From Geodermatophilus telluris (lineage in GTDB: Bacteria; Actinomycetota; Actinomycetes; Mycobacteriales; Geodermatophilaceae): a stretch of 64,000 nt of DNA. The notes below the pieces were generated by a model that saw nothing but the letters and a program-made list of their open reading frames with translations, searched no databases and was not told where the DNA came from. Both the position numbers and the translations under genes were made by a program. Below are positions 7,768 to 18,100 of the stretch, one piece after another; the stretch's first letter is position 1; each line of letters opens with the position of its first letter. Where the stretch lies: positions 388,671-452,670 of the forward strand of contig NZ_FMZF01000003.1 of assembly GCF_900102745.1 (NCBI RefSeq), in the 5' to 3' direction.

Positions 7768-7780
7768 CGCATCCGTCAGG
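7763..7780. terminator. Short hairpin between convergent genes
   Basis: CCTGACG (7763-7769) and CGTCAGG (7774-7780) form a perfect 7-bp stem with a 4-nt loop. It overlaps the stop of the gene ending at 7767 and abuts the stop of the convergent SIR2 gene. There is no U-tract, so termination is plausible but not certain. Confidence 0.4.
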
Positions 7781-9418
7781 TCAGGCCTGAGGCCGACGCC
7801 TGCGCGCACCCCAGCTCTCCAATTGTTCGAGCACCCGCTCCCACTCGGCGCCCCGCTCGGACGTCGGGAGGAACTCCCGGATCCGCTCAGCGGCACCGGC
7901 CAACTGCTCGGCGACGGCGCGTTCCTCGTCCGCCCCGGCGGCGAAGAGGTCCGCATAGCGCCGGTCGAGCAGATGATGCACCGAGTCCTGGGCAGCCAGG
8001 GCGGCGACGCGGTCGAGGAGGATCTCGAGCGACCGGCCGGCGTTCGCGATGCGTGCCGCGGCCTCGTCCCGCGACTCCCCCGCCGGTCCGAGCGGTCCCA
8101 GCGGGACGGTGGTGAACTCCGGCGCCCACAGCTTCGCGGTGAGCTCCTGCTCCTCAAGTGTCAGCAGCGTCCCCATCGTCCGGCTCCGGTCGTGGTCCTC
8201 GTTGAGAGTGGCGACCTCGTGCACCAGGCGGATGACGTTGTCGTCCGTCATGGAGGCACCGACGACGAGCAGGTGCCTGGTCAGCAGCGTCGCTTGCAGG
8301 ACGCTGGCGAGCGGCCGCTGGGTGGCGTCGTAGCGGACGAAGGACCGCCGGTCGAGCACGATGCTCTCCGGTCGCCGCGCATCACCGTGGAGCTTGAGCA
8401 ACCAGCCACGGCCCCGTCGCAGGTCGTCCTCGGGCTCCCGGTCAGGGAGGACGACCGGGATGACACGACCGGTGACGGCCTGGACGGCCCTCTCGTACAG
8501 GTCGTCGAAGTTGGTCGTGATGACCTGCTCCGTCCCCAGCGCCGCGAGCAGGACGTGAGCCAGCGCGTAGCGCTGTGGCGTGCCCAGGACAGCCGCGACG
8601 TGATGACCCAGTGTCTCCCCCGGCGCCCGGCTCCCACCGCTGGTGGCCACCGCGTGGGCGCTCCGGCGGAGCACCTCGGCTGCGTCCAGGGGGCTGAGCC
8701 GGGACAGCGCCTCAGCGCCTCCCGGGACGTCCAGCCGCGCGGCCAGTGCTTCGAGGAGTCCCCACCAGGTCGGCAGGCCGGCCGCGACGCCCGTGCCGGC
8801 TCCCATGAACACGGCCAGCTGCCCGGCCCTGGCTCGGCCGGCCAGAGTGGCAGCGGTCTCCTCGAGGAGCTCGTCGTCCAGCCGTCCCATGCCGAGCGCC
8901 ACCCGACGGGCCTGGAGGGCGGCGTAGTCCGCCCGGCTGTTGGCGACCAGGACGACGTCGAGTGTCTCGGGCGCCCGGTCCAACTCCGCGAGGAGCTGGT
9001 CGATGACCGCGCCGCGCTGACGACCGAGGCCACCCCCACCGACACCGACCACCGGAAGGGCGACCCGCCGCGGCAAACCGGTGGCGGTGGGGCCCGTGTC
9101 CGCGACCGCCCGCAGGGCCTGGCGGACCCCCTCCGGCAGCCACTCGACGCCCTGACCGGCGAGCGCGCCGACGTGGAGCAACCAGCGCGCCGGCCCGCCG
9201 CCGTCCCGGCCCTCGGGGTCGAGCTGCACGTACCGGCGGGCGTCCGACAGGCGTGTGACCTGCTCCCGCTCCACCGGTCCCGATGAGCCGTCCCAGCCCA
9301 GAACGGGCCACCAGTGCTCCCTGACGCCTGCAGGACCGCGCTGGTCCGTCGAGACGACCACGTCGTCACAGTGCAGGGCGTCCAGGGTTCCGGGGACGAC
9401 GAAGACATGGGCTGCCAC
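7781..9418 (-). CDS. SIR2-domain protein with macro-like N-terminal domain
   Basis: The 545-residue protein has a clear SIR2 NAD-binding core: FMGAGTGVAAGLPTW (about 204-218, the GAGxSxxxGIP equivalent), TTNFDDL (about 301, the TxNxD equivalent), KLHGDA (about 343) and MTDDNVIRL, typical of the SIR2-like family in bacterial immunity. Residues 1-175 look like a separate alpha/beta domain with VVGVGGGGLGRQRGAVI and a later LVANSR strand, resembling a macro domain that would bind ADP-ribose. The zinc-ribbon Cys residues of deacetylase sirtuins are absent. Known relatives are NADases that deplete NAD+ during phage infection. About 280 bp separates it from the divergent nuclease gene at 9700. The SIR2 call is firm; the macro call is tentative. 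Confidence 0.8.
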   Translation of the reverse strand: MAAHVFVVPGTLDALHCDDVVVSTDQRGPAGVREHWWPVLGWDGSSGPVEREQVTRLSDARRYVQLDPEGRDGGGPARWLLHVGALAGQGVEWLPEGVRQALRAVADTGPTATGLPRRVALPVVGVGGGGLGRQRGAVIDQLLAELDRAPETLDVVLVANSRADYAALQARRVALGMGRLDDELLEETAATLAGRARAGQLAVFMGAGTGVAAGLPTWWGLLEALAARLDVPGGAEALSRLSPLDAAEVLRRSAHAVATSGGSRAPGETLGHHVAAVLGTPQRYALAHVLLAALGTEQVITTNFDDLYERAVQAVTGRVIPVVLPDREPEDDLRRGRGWLLKLHGDARRPESIVLDRRSFVRYDATQRPLASVLQATLLTRHLLVVGASMTDDNVIRLVHEVATLNEDHDRSRTMGTLLTLEEQELTAKLWAPEFTTVPLGPLGPAGESRDEAAARIANAGRSLEILLDRVAALAAQDSVHHLLDRRYADLFAAGADEERAVAEQLAGAAERIREFLPTSERGAEWERVLEQLESWGARRRRPQA

Positions 9419-9699
9419 GCCCGCATCCTGTCGCGCCGTCGTAAACCGCCGGCAACCCGCTCACCCATACGGCGCGCTGTTGGCGCACTGCCCCAGTCAG
9501 ACCCCACCTGCCCGTCGCCACGTCCCACTCAGCCGGCATCCAGGACCTGGGCACCTCATGAGCTCCTGCGCCCCACCCGTCCCCTGTGCAGCCGCGGTCC
9601 CGGACAGCCCATCGGAGGACGACGGCGCCAGCCCGTCCCACCTACATCCCGGCGGTTCGTCGGGCCCCGACCGCACCGAGAGGAACCGACCCGTGACGC

Positions 9700-11909
9700 G
9701 TGGCGACACCCCAGCGCACCTCTTTCAACCGGGAGGTAGCGCCCGCCATCGCGGCGGCCACGGGCATACCGGAGTGCTCATCCGACGGCCGGTCCGACCG
9801 GTTTGCCTACTTCGCCGACGAGACCCGCTTCCTCGTCGTCGCTGGACCGCAGGAGGGCGATGCCGCCCAGCTGGCGCTGGCGTACGTCATGACCTGGGCC
9901 GGCGACCGCCGGCTCGTCCTGGCCCTCCCCCACGGCCACTGCACGGCCACTGCACAGCGCATCCCGTGGTTCACCGACGCACGCCGTCCCGAGCTGTGGC
10001 TGCACGACGGGGCCACCGTCCGGCCGGCACCCGTGCTCGACCGGACGGCAGCCGTCGCCGCCCTCGGCGCGCGCCTGGAGGACGGCGACGTCCGCACGGA
10101 CTTCGCCGCCGCATCGACCGCCCTACACCTCGGCGCCCGTGCGGGTGCTGTCGGCCTGCTCGTCGACTGGGCGACCCGCGACCCCCGGCTGGACTCCGCG
10201 CACCGGCAGAACGAGCGCGCGTGGCACTGCTCGGGACAGCGGGTGCTGTCCGTCCGCGGCCGCCGGGGTGCAGTCCGGGTCCTGGCCGGCATCCACGGCA
10301 GCACCGACGACCGCGCACCCCTCGCGCTCGAACTGGAGCACGGAGCCCGGCTGACCGACGAGCAGCTCGCTGAGGTCAGGGCCGCGGTCGAGGCGGGGAT
10401 CGCCCGGCGTCTCCAGCCGGACGAGGGGTCGCTGCACCGTCCCGACGAGCACTGGTTGCAGGCCGTCCTGCGACGCCGTCCCCACCTCGTCGGCATCGAG
10501 CAGCCGGCGCTCCGCGAGGTGCCGGCCTGGCGTCCGCGCGACACTCCTGCACGGTGGAGCCGCGGGTACGTCGACCTGCTGGGGCTCGACGGTCACGGTG
10601 ACCTGCGCGTCGTCGAGACCAAGCTCGCCAGCAACGACGACGCCCTCCTCGTGCTCAAGGGCCTCGACTACCTCACCTGGGCCCACGCCTACCGCGACGT
10701 GCTCGCGGACCGGCTCGGGGCCTCACCGGCGGCCCGCCTAGTTCTCGACCTGGTCGTCGGTGCCGACGACGATGGCCAAGTCGCCCTGTCCCGGTACAGC
10801 GACGCCCTGCTGACCGCCCTCGCCGACGACGTCGCCTGGTCGGTGCAGGCCGTGACCGACTGGTTCGGCCCGGACGTCAGCCCGTCCGTGGTGTCCCCCG
10901 CCGAGCGCACCGTGCCCGCCGAGTGGACGGAGCCCGCCAGGACGAGTGACGACGCCTTCAGCACCGCCTGCCGCGCCACCGCCGTCCGCTGGAAGGAGCG
11001 GACCACCGCGCTGCCGGATGACGCTCGTCGCCCGGCGCCGTACTGGGGCGGCCCGTCGTCCGTTCCGCTGAACTTCTGCCTTCCGGTCGAGCACGCCGCG
11101 GCCAACCTGCTGCCCGACGTCCGCGAGGAGGCGCTGTCCCTCTTCGCCGAGCTGGGCATCCCGTGGCACCGGGGCCACGGCGGCGGGCCCGGCAACCACC
11201 TGCTGTCCTCGCAGGTGCAGTGCGTCAACGCGCTGGCTCGTATGCTCCGCGACCCCGCTCGACTGCAGAAGGCGTTCGGCAGGGTCCTCGACATCGGGGA
11301 GGTGCTGCCCATCGAGCCGGGACGTCACCTGACGTTCGAGTTCATCGGCTCGGCCGACGTCCTGGGCGAGGCGCGGGGCGGCAGCCGCACCCGCGGTGCG
11401 CAGAACACCAGTGTCGACGCGGCCTTTCTGTACCGGACGTCCGAGGGCGAGACCGAGCTGGCGCTCGTCGAGTGGAAGTACACCGAGGACTACCGGCGCG
11501 GGCGCCCGGCCGACCCGGTGAAGGACGCCGTGCGGCGGCAGCGCTACCACCACCTGTGGGCGGCGGACGACGGTCCGCTGCGCACCGACGTCGTCCCGTT
11601 CGAGGACATGCTGGCGGAGCCCTTCTACCAGCTGATGCGCCAGCAGCTCCTCGCGCACGGACTCGAGGCGCGCGGAGAGCTGGGCGCCTCGGCGGTACGG
11701 GTCGTGCACGTCCTGCCGCGGCCAACAGCGCATACCAGGCCAGCCTCACCCGGGACAGCCACCACCAGGCAGGCACGACCGTCGACGAGATCTGGACGCG
11801 GCTGCTGCGCCGGCCCGACCGATTCCAGCACCTGGATTCGGCCGTCTTCTGCGACCCGACGGTCACCTCGGACAAGTACGTCGCCCGCTACGGAGGAGGC
11901 ATCGCGTGA
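9700..11909 (+). pseudogene. Frameshifted PD-(D/E)XK nuclease gene (PGN_0703-like C-terminus)
   Basis: Frame 1 encodes a coherent protein from the GTG at 9700 to about 11722. Good coding then continues in frame 3 (from AANSAYQASLT to YGGGIA) and stops at 11909. The shift lies near CTGCCGCGGCC at about 11715-11730. Read through, the product would be about 736 residues. It contains two nuclease-like strands: VDLLGL...RVVETKL (about residues 290-310) and, in a PGN_0703-type restriction-endonuclease region starting around HLLSSQVQCVN, NTSVDAAF...LALVEWKY (about 570-595). The N-terminal 200 residues are unrecognised. The long frame-1 continuation to 12117 is Pro/Thr/Arg-rich shadow. It is divergent from the SIR2 gene. 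An indel or sequencing error explains the break; the rest looks intact, so the gene may be functional in the living strain. Confidence 0.65.
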
Positions 11910-12113
11910 CGGGCCCGACCGCGGAGGTCGGGGCTTGTGCACCTCACCGCTGCACTCCCCGCGCTGGCCGCGGACGAGTTCTTCCTCCTGTACAGCGGGG
12001 ACGTCCAGATTCGCGCATCGGCTTGCGGAACCTCGACGTCCGCTTGCGGCCTACTCGCCTCAGGCACCCGCGCCGCTCCGACAATCGTCACGGACAGCAG
12101 GTCGGAAATCGCC

Positions 12114-13352
12114 ATGAGTGACACCGCGTACGTTCCCCCGCAGCAGGTCGTCCCCACCTCGAGTGAAGCGAGTGCGTCACCGGTGTCCGTTGACGTCACT
12201 GCCACGAGGGTCCTCAGCTACGCCCTGGCACACAACCAGGTGCCTGTGGTGTCCTGGGTCGCGGTCCGCAACCCCGGAGCTCCCGTGTCCGGGGCGACCA
12301 TCCGCCTCTCGGTGCGCGATGCCGAGGGGACGATCGGCAGCCCCGTGCAGCTCCATGCGGACCTCGGCGAGTCGGCCATCACCGTGCTGACCGACGTGCC
12401 ACTCCGCCTCGACCCCTCAGCGATGCTGCAGATCGAGGAGCAGCGGCCGGGGACCATCGAGGTGGAGGTGGTGCACGGGGACCACCCCCTCGGACGGCAG
12501 GCGCTTCCCGTCCATCTGCTGGCCGCCCAGCAGTGGCTGGCCACCCCGCCGTCGCTGGCCCTGGAGATGCTCGCGGCGCACGTGCTGCCCAATCACCCGT
12601 CGATCACAGCGCTGGTCGACGAGGCCGCGGACCTGCTCCAGGAGCGCACTGGCAGCCCCTCCGTCCAGGGCTACCAATCGGGTCCCGAGCGGGTCGACCA
12701 GATCGTGGCGGCACTGACCGAGGCCATGTACCGGCGGGGCATCCGCTGCAGCGAGCCGCCGGCGAGCTGGGCCGACACCGGGCAGAAGGTGCGTACGCCC
12801 GGCGATGTCCTCGACGGGCGAATCGGCACGTGTCTGGACACGGTCGTCGTCCTCGCCGCGGCACTCGAGCAGGCCGGCATCCGGCCGATGCTCTGGATCG
12901 TCGAGGGCCACGCGTTCCTGGGCTACTGGCGGGAGGAGCGACCGGTCGACAGCGCGGCCACCACCGACGTCGCGCCGCTGGTGGACCTCGTCGACCTCGG
13001 CCTCGTCCGCCTGATCGAGACCACGCTGTTGACCGAGCGCGGCGACGGCGTGACCCTTCCGGACCTCCACCGCCCGGCCTACGCCTCGTGGCTGACCGGG
13101 GACCTGGACCGTGTCCTGGGGGTCGTCGACGTCCACCAGGCCCGACAGGACCACATCCTGCCCCTGCCCGCCCGGACCAGGGACGCCGACGGCACGGTCC
13201 AGGTCGTGGAGTACCGGCCGGCCGTACACGGCGCACCGGCCCGGCCCGTGCCGGCGGAGCCGACCTGCACGGACGTCGTCCTGCCCCGCCCTCTCAGTGG
13301 CCTCCTCCGACTCCTCGGACCTCCGGAAGCACGGTCTCGAGGAGGCCCGTGA
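12114..13352 (+). CDS. Truncated large DUF4011-type helicase (N-terminal part only)
   Basis: The ATG at 12114 opens a 412-residue product matching the N-terminal third of very large actinobacterial SF1 helicase/nuclease proteins. Diagnostic stretches are the opening VLSYALAHNQVPVVS, MLAAHVLPNHPSI, GYQSGPERVDQIV, EPPASWADTGQKVRTP and IVEGHAFLGYWREE. In full-length relatives this part is followed by a DUF4011 segment, helicase motifs and a C-terminal nuclease, over 1500 residues in all. Here the homologous part stops near 13280, the last 20 or so codons look foreign, and the end overlaps the convergent DrmB gene by about 59 bp. This is probably a broken gene at the left edge of the inserted defence island. 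No Walker motif remains, so helicase activity is not expected. Confidence 0.7.
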   Translation: MSDTAYVPPQQVVPTSSEASASPVSVDVTATRVLSYALAHNQVPVVSWVAVRNPGAPVSGATIRLSVRDAEGTIGSPVQLHADLGESAITVLTDVPLRLDPSAMLQIEEQRPGTIEVEVVHGDHPLGRQALPVHLLAAQQWLATPPSLALEMLAAHVLPNHPSITALVDEAADLLQERTGSPSVQGYQSGPERVDQIVAALTEAMYRRGIRCSEPPASWADTGQKVRTPGDVLDGRIGTCLDTVVVLAAALEQAGIRPMLWIVEGHAFLGYWREERPVDSAATTDVAPLVDLVDLGLVRLIETTLLTERGDGVTLPDLHRPAYASWLTGDLDRVLGVVDVHQARQDHILPLPARTRDADGTVQVVEYRPAVHGAPARPVPAEPTCTDVVLPRPLSGLLRLLGPPEARSRGGP

Positions 13353-15105
13353 CGTTGGTGCCGCCGAGAACCAACTGACGATCCAGCATGCGGTTGCCCG
13401 TCTCGCATGATGTCTCGCTGATCAGAGCGCAGCCGTGGCATGCCGATAGGTTGAGACGCGAGGACGCTTGGCTATCACTTTCGATACAGACAGGATCATT
13501 CGAGCAGACGTCCGCGTCGTCCAATGCCGCGACCAGCAGCGGTAGAAGCCTGGCCGGCTCCCCGAGCCGGACTAGCCCTCCGAGCGTCCCCTGAGCGTCG
13601 CCCGCGGCGGTGTAGATGAAAATGCCCGCGGTTCGGTCAGGGCGATCCGTGCTGGCGTAGATCCGTTCCTGCAAGGAGGCGGAGGAGTACCCACTCGCGA
13701 AGGCGAGTCGTCGAATGAGCAGATGCGCGATGGTGTGGAGAGCGATGAATCGCGGCTCAGGCACGTCAAGGCGATGAGCCCAGGCTTCGCGAGCCCGCCG
13801 ATCGACAAGGATGTTCGCGCGCTTGCGGACGTCAGGATTGTCCTCCCACTCGGCGAGCTTGCCTTCGTCGAACCTCAGGAAGATCCCCTCGCCGAAGAGT
13901 TCGATGGCTGGATAGACGGGCCGGCGACGCCGGTCGGGACCAAGGTCCGCCGAGATGAGATCCGCGCCCGGATTGTGACGCCGGAAACCCAACAGCGCGC
14001 GAACCTCTCGCACGCGACGCACCTGACCTACGCCGGACAGCCGCCGGGTCAGTTCCTGGGGCCCGAGACGGTCGTCCGAGACGGTCCAACCGTCGACGAC
14101 GAAGTCCTCACCGCTTCGGTCCCTTCCGTGCTGCAGTTTCTTCAGGAAGGCCGCCCACTCCCCGTCCTTCAGCTCGAGGAGCGGGAACTCGTCAGATCCA
14201 TCGTTCGCGGCGACGCTCAGAACGGTTTCCGGGGACACCCCTAGTTCGCTGGCGATCCACCCGGCAACCATCTCCGCCTGCGGACCGCCATTGTCTGCGA
14301 CTACCTTCTCGAAATAGACGTGCCCACGGATGAGGTCCCCCTGCTTCTCCGAGATCGGACGCTCCTCCGGGATGTCGAGCGCGGACAGGCGTTCGGCGAT
14401 GTAGTTGCCCGTCGCGCCTCGCTGCACGGCTACAAGCTGGTGTTCGCACGGCTCCGTCACCGATCCGGTGTCTTCCCAGGGCTGGCGACCGTCACACCGG
14501 ATGCCGTCGCGGCGGAGCGACTCCTTCTCGACGAGCTCGGAGAGCGGCCGCGAGCGCTTGCAGCCGTTGCACGTCACACGAAGCGAGGCGAGTCCCTCGC
14601 CTCGCTTCGAGGACCGTTCGAACTTGAGTTCCTTGTAGGCGCGACAGAAGCGCACCGCCTCGGTCACGCCTTCGTCATGGCCACGGTGCGCCCACTTGAA
14701 CCAAGGGATGTCCTGCACATGGCTGCCGTTCTGACAGACCGCCACGTACCGCATCGCGACGAGTATCCCGCCGCACTCACAAGTATTTGTCCAACGCCCC
14801 TTCTTCTTCCCCGTGAGCATCGAGAGCTTAGAGCAGCGCTCACAGAATCGCCAAGCGGGAAATCGCCAATAGGGCAACCCGGCCGTCTCCTTGGCGGCGC
14901 GCCCGGCATGCGTGGGCGCTTGTCGCAATTCGCCCGGACCGACACGAGCGAGCAACCGCTCGCAACTGATCCGTGGCGCATATTTCTTGTCCCACCACGA
15001 CGTGTCGGGAGCGATGAGCGATTCTCCCCGGACATCGACGATGGCGCCCACCCCGAACGGAGAGATCGTCTCGGACAGACGCAGGTCGTGCTTAATCTTC
15101 TCCAC
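13294..15105 (-). CDS. drmB: DrmB-like DUF1998 protein of a DISARM-like system
   Basis: The GTG at 15105 is chosen because AGGAGG lies 8 nt upstream and it overlaps the DrmA stop by 14 bp. The 603-residue product starts with a typical DrmB opening (LRLSETISPFGVGAIVDVRG). It has a zinc-ribbon near residue 90 (FCERC...CECGG) and another Cys set near 170, and the DUF1998 hallmark at the C-terminus: HTIAHLLIRRLAF, then CSNDPVC, ACHGCALISETSCE and NRMLDR. DrmB works with the DrmA helicase in the DISARM core, which recognises and blocks incoming DNA. Here the DrmAB pair is followed by no DrmC-type phospholipase-D nuclease. It is the last gene of the minus-strand operon and its 3' end runs into the truncated helicase gene. 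Confidence 0.85.
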   Translation of the reverse strand: MEKIKHDLRLSETISPFGVGAIVDVRGESLIAPDTSWWDKKYAPRISCERLLARVGPGELRQAPTHAGRAAKETAGLPYWRFPAWRFCERCSKLSMLTGKKKGRWTNTCECGGILVAMRYVAVCQNGSHVQDIPWFKWAHRGHDEGVTEAVRFCRAYKELKFERSSKRGEGLASLRVTCNGCKRSRPLSELVEKESLRRDGIRCDGRQPWEDTGSVTEPCEHQLVAVQRGATGNYIAERLSALDIPEERPISEKQGDLIRGHVYFEKVVADNGGPQAEMVAGWIASELGVSPETVLSVAANDGSDEFPLLELKDGEWAAFLKKLQHGRDRSGEDFVVDGWTVSDDRLGPQELTRRLSGVGQVRRVREVRALLGFRRHNPGADLISADLGPDRRRRPVYPAIELFGEGIFLRFDEGKLAEWEDNPDVRKRANILVDRRAREAWAHRLDVPEPRFIALHTIAHLLIRRLAFASGYSSASLQERIYASTDRPDRTAGIFIYTAAGDAQGTLGGLVRLGEPARLLPLLVAALDDADVCSNDPVCIESDSQASSRLNLSACHGCALISETSCETGNRMLDRQLVLGGTNVTGLLETVLPEVRGVGGGH

Positions 15106-18100
15106 GGTCCACCTCCTGAAGCGGCTCCTGGACCTCCACGGCCACGTTCGGCTCCACTGATCGCATCGAGTCGCCCACGACCCATCCCTCACCGGACTGC
15201 CCGAAACGCTTCAAGAGCGCGTTGTCGCCTTGCGCCCGTCGCTCATACTTGAGAGTGCCGTTCTCCTTCCGGGCCAGTGCCGCTCGACGGTCCCAGTCAC
15301 GCAGGCGACTCCAGACGTCGCCCTCCGCCTCTTCCTTCTCCGCTGCGTCGGATCGAACGACGGATTCCACGAAGGAGGTCACCAGCTGATCCATGGCGCG
15401 GCTCATGCGGCTGTCGTCGAGATCCATGAGGACAGCCGAGGAGTCAGACGCGAGATCCCGGAACGAATGCCGCACCAGTGCCACCAACGCGCCGGCGAGT
15501 GACCGCTCGCGGGACGCCAGCGACCACGGCGTCACGCTGGTGGGCTCGACACTCCGATACAGCGCTTCGTGGTAGCCACGGAACGTTTCGAAGTGGGATC
15601 GATCGCGTGCACGGTTGGAACGAAAGAGCGTGACGACGATGCCGTTGTTGTCACCGCGTCCGACCCGGCTGGTGGCCTGAATGTATTCGGCAGTCGTCTT
15701 CGGCTGGCCGACCATGAGCATGAGTGCCAGGCGCGGTATGTCGATACCGACCGAGAGCATGTTCGAGGAGAGAACCACGTCGATCGCCTGGTCGGAATCG
15801 TCCGCACTGACCCGAAGCTCGCGTAGGTCGTTCGGAAGTTCCTCAGGGCCGCGGCGACTCGTCAGCTCCAGCACTCGGCCCGCTCGCACCCGACGCAGGG
15901 GAAGTCCGAGGCGCTCTGAGCGGGTTTCGAGCCGACCATTGACGTCGTCGAGGATCAGAGCGCTGGTGCGACCGAGCTCGCGGAGGCTGTTGTGATACAT
16001 CACGAGCGTCCAGTAGGAGTCGAGCGAGGCCCTTGACTCCTTCCTGAACACTTCGGGCAGCTCAACAAGAGGTGCGGCCGCAGCGACCAGAGCCGACGCC
16101 TGCGACACCGACTGCGGCATGAGTCCGATGTACAACCGGCCCTCACCGCTCTCCACGGGCTGCGAGAAGAACGTCTTGTCCCCGTCGAGCCCCGAAGGCG
16201 GGTAAAGAGCGACTTTCCGCCCATAGAGTCCCTTGACCTGATCCTCGGACGACCGGATCGTCGCCGTCGAGGCAACGATCTTCGGGCTGCACCCGCCCCT
16301 GCTGAGCAGGATCTGGATGACCGCGTCGAAGACAGCGACGGTCGTGCCGAGGGGGCCGGACAAGAGATGGAGCTCGTCCTGGATGATCATGGACGGCTGG
16401 CGGAACACGGTGTCGATACCCAGCAGGGCCCCCGCCTCGGGCTTGAACTGCAGTCTCGCGAACTTGTCCACCGTCGCCAGGAGGATCGTCGGCGGCGCGT
16501 CGAACAAGACCTCGTCCACGACTGCCAGCGGCAGTTCCCGGTTGAAGGGACAGCGCTCGTCCGTGCAGTGGATGACGACGTCCTTGCCCACGAGACGAAA
16601 GCCGTAGCGTCCGGGATCCGTCTCCTTCCGTCTGGGCACGAGCGGGGCCAGACACCATGGGCACCCCTCGACCTGGAAGCCGTTGGCCTCCTCCGGCCGG
16701 GCTGCTTTGTGCAGACGTTCGAGCGCCCACTTGGCGTCGGCGGCCGTCCCCGGCGTGACGTCGTTCCCCACCCAGAGCCCGATGCTGAACGGCGTCATGC
16801 CCTTGGCGCGACGGTCCGTGGTCCTGAGCAGCTCCATCGCGCAAATGAGCGAGGCGGCGCGCTGGAATTGCTGAGCCGTCAGGAGACGCAGGGTGTAACG
16901 CGTGATGATTGCGGTGCCGCCGCCGGCCGCACCGTGCGCGAGTCGACGGTGGAAGACCTCGATGGCGGCCAGGCCCAGATATGCCTCTGTCTTCCCTCCG
17001 CCGGTCGGGAACCAGATGAGGTCGACGAGCTCGCGATCGGCGTGCCGTTCGTCGACGGTCGATGCAAGGGCGACGAGGAGGAACCCGAGCTGGAAGGGAC
17101 GCCAGCGAGGTTCCTTCGCCGGCTCACCGCGGTTGGTGGCTGCTCGGCTCATCTGGAGTCGCATGGCTGCCATCGCCAGCGCGAACGCCTGCCGAAGCTG
17201 CCCGTTGTCGGGGTTCCGCAGGAGGTCGACGCTCTCTTCCATCCGCCGCACCGCGGCCCGCGAACGCGCGATGATGGTCTGCGCTATTTCTGCCTGCTCG
17301 CCGAATGTTTCCACTCGGGCTTCCTCGGCCGCCACCCAAGTCGAGAACGCGCGCACGAATGACCCGAGACTGGACAGCACGTCATCGGGCGCCGTGTCCA
17401 TACGTGACAATTCATCCAGCCTCAGGGCGTGCGCTTCCTCTACGTCCGGAGCGAAGCCGGTGGTCTCCACGCTCGGGACAATGAACGCAGGAACCGGCGT
17501 GAGGAAGACTTGGGCACACCGCTCCGAGTCGAGGTTCCAGTCGGCCGCCATGCCGTGCCCGACCGCGTAGACCTTCCGGTCCCGGTACCGCAGCCGCAGT
17601 TCCGACGACTCGTCGTCGAGGTCGAACGCCCGAGCCCTGTCGTACTCGAGGATGTGTCCGCCGGCCCCTGGCTTCACATCGAGCTCGAATTGGAACAGGG
17701 CGAGACCGACATCCAACTTGTCGCTGTTCGTCGAGGTCGCAAGGACGCGTGCATGGACGGTTACCAGGTATCCACCACGGAACGGTCGCCAGCGCGCCCC
17801 GATCTCGAACGGGACGTCGTCGGCCCTGAGCTGCTGTGGCGGCTGTCCCTTCACCAACTCCAGTGCGGTGAACGCGAACGGGCGGCGCTGCCATCTCGGC
17901 GGACCGTCTTCGGGCACTCGGGCATACGTGCCGCCCCGCACGTCGCAGAGCGCCACGGTGGAATCGGTGACGAAGGAGATTGCGACGGATGACGGACGCC
18001 AGTCCTCGGCCAGCGGCACGCGGGCACCGTCCTCCTCGACTTCGCCCTCGCTGACAGGCGCGCTGACCTGTGGGGCCGCAGTCGATCTGTTCGACTCGGC

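Noticed and set aside
9931..9952. Tandem 11-bp repeat (CACGGCCACTG twice) as a cause of the frameshift in the 9700 gene
   Set aside because: The frame is the same before and after the repeat, so with both copies present the gene is in frame. The actual break is 1.8 kb downstream.
11910..12117. Continuation of the 9700 frame to 12117
   Set aside because: After about 11722 the frame is Pro/Thr/Arg-rich, and family-like sequence moves to another frame that stops at 11909.
13294..15192. Start of drmB at 15192
   Set aside because: The first 29 residues are unlike DrmB, and AGGAGG precedes the GTG at 15105, where homologous sequence begins.
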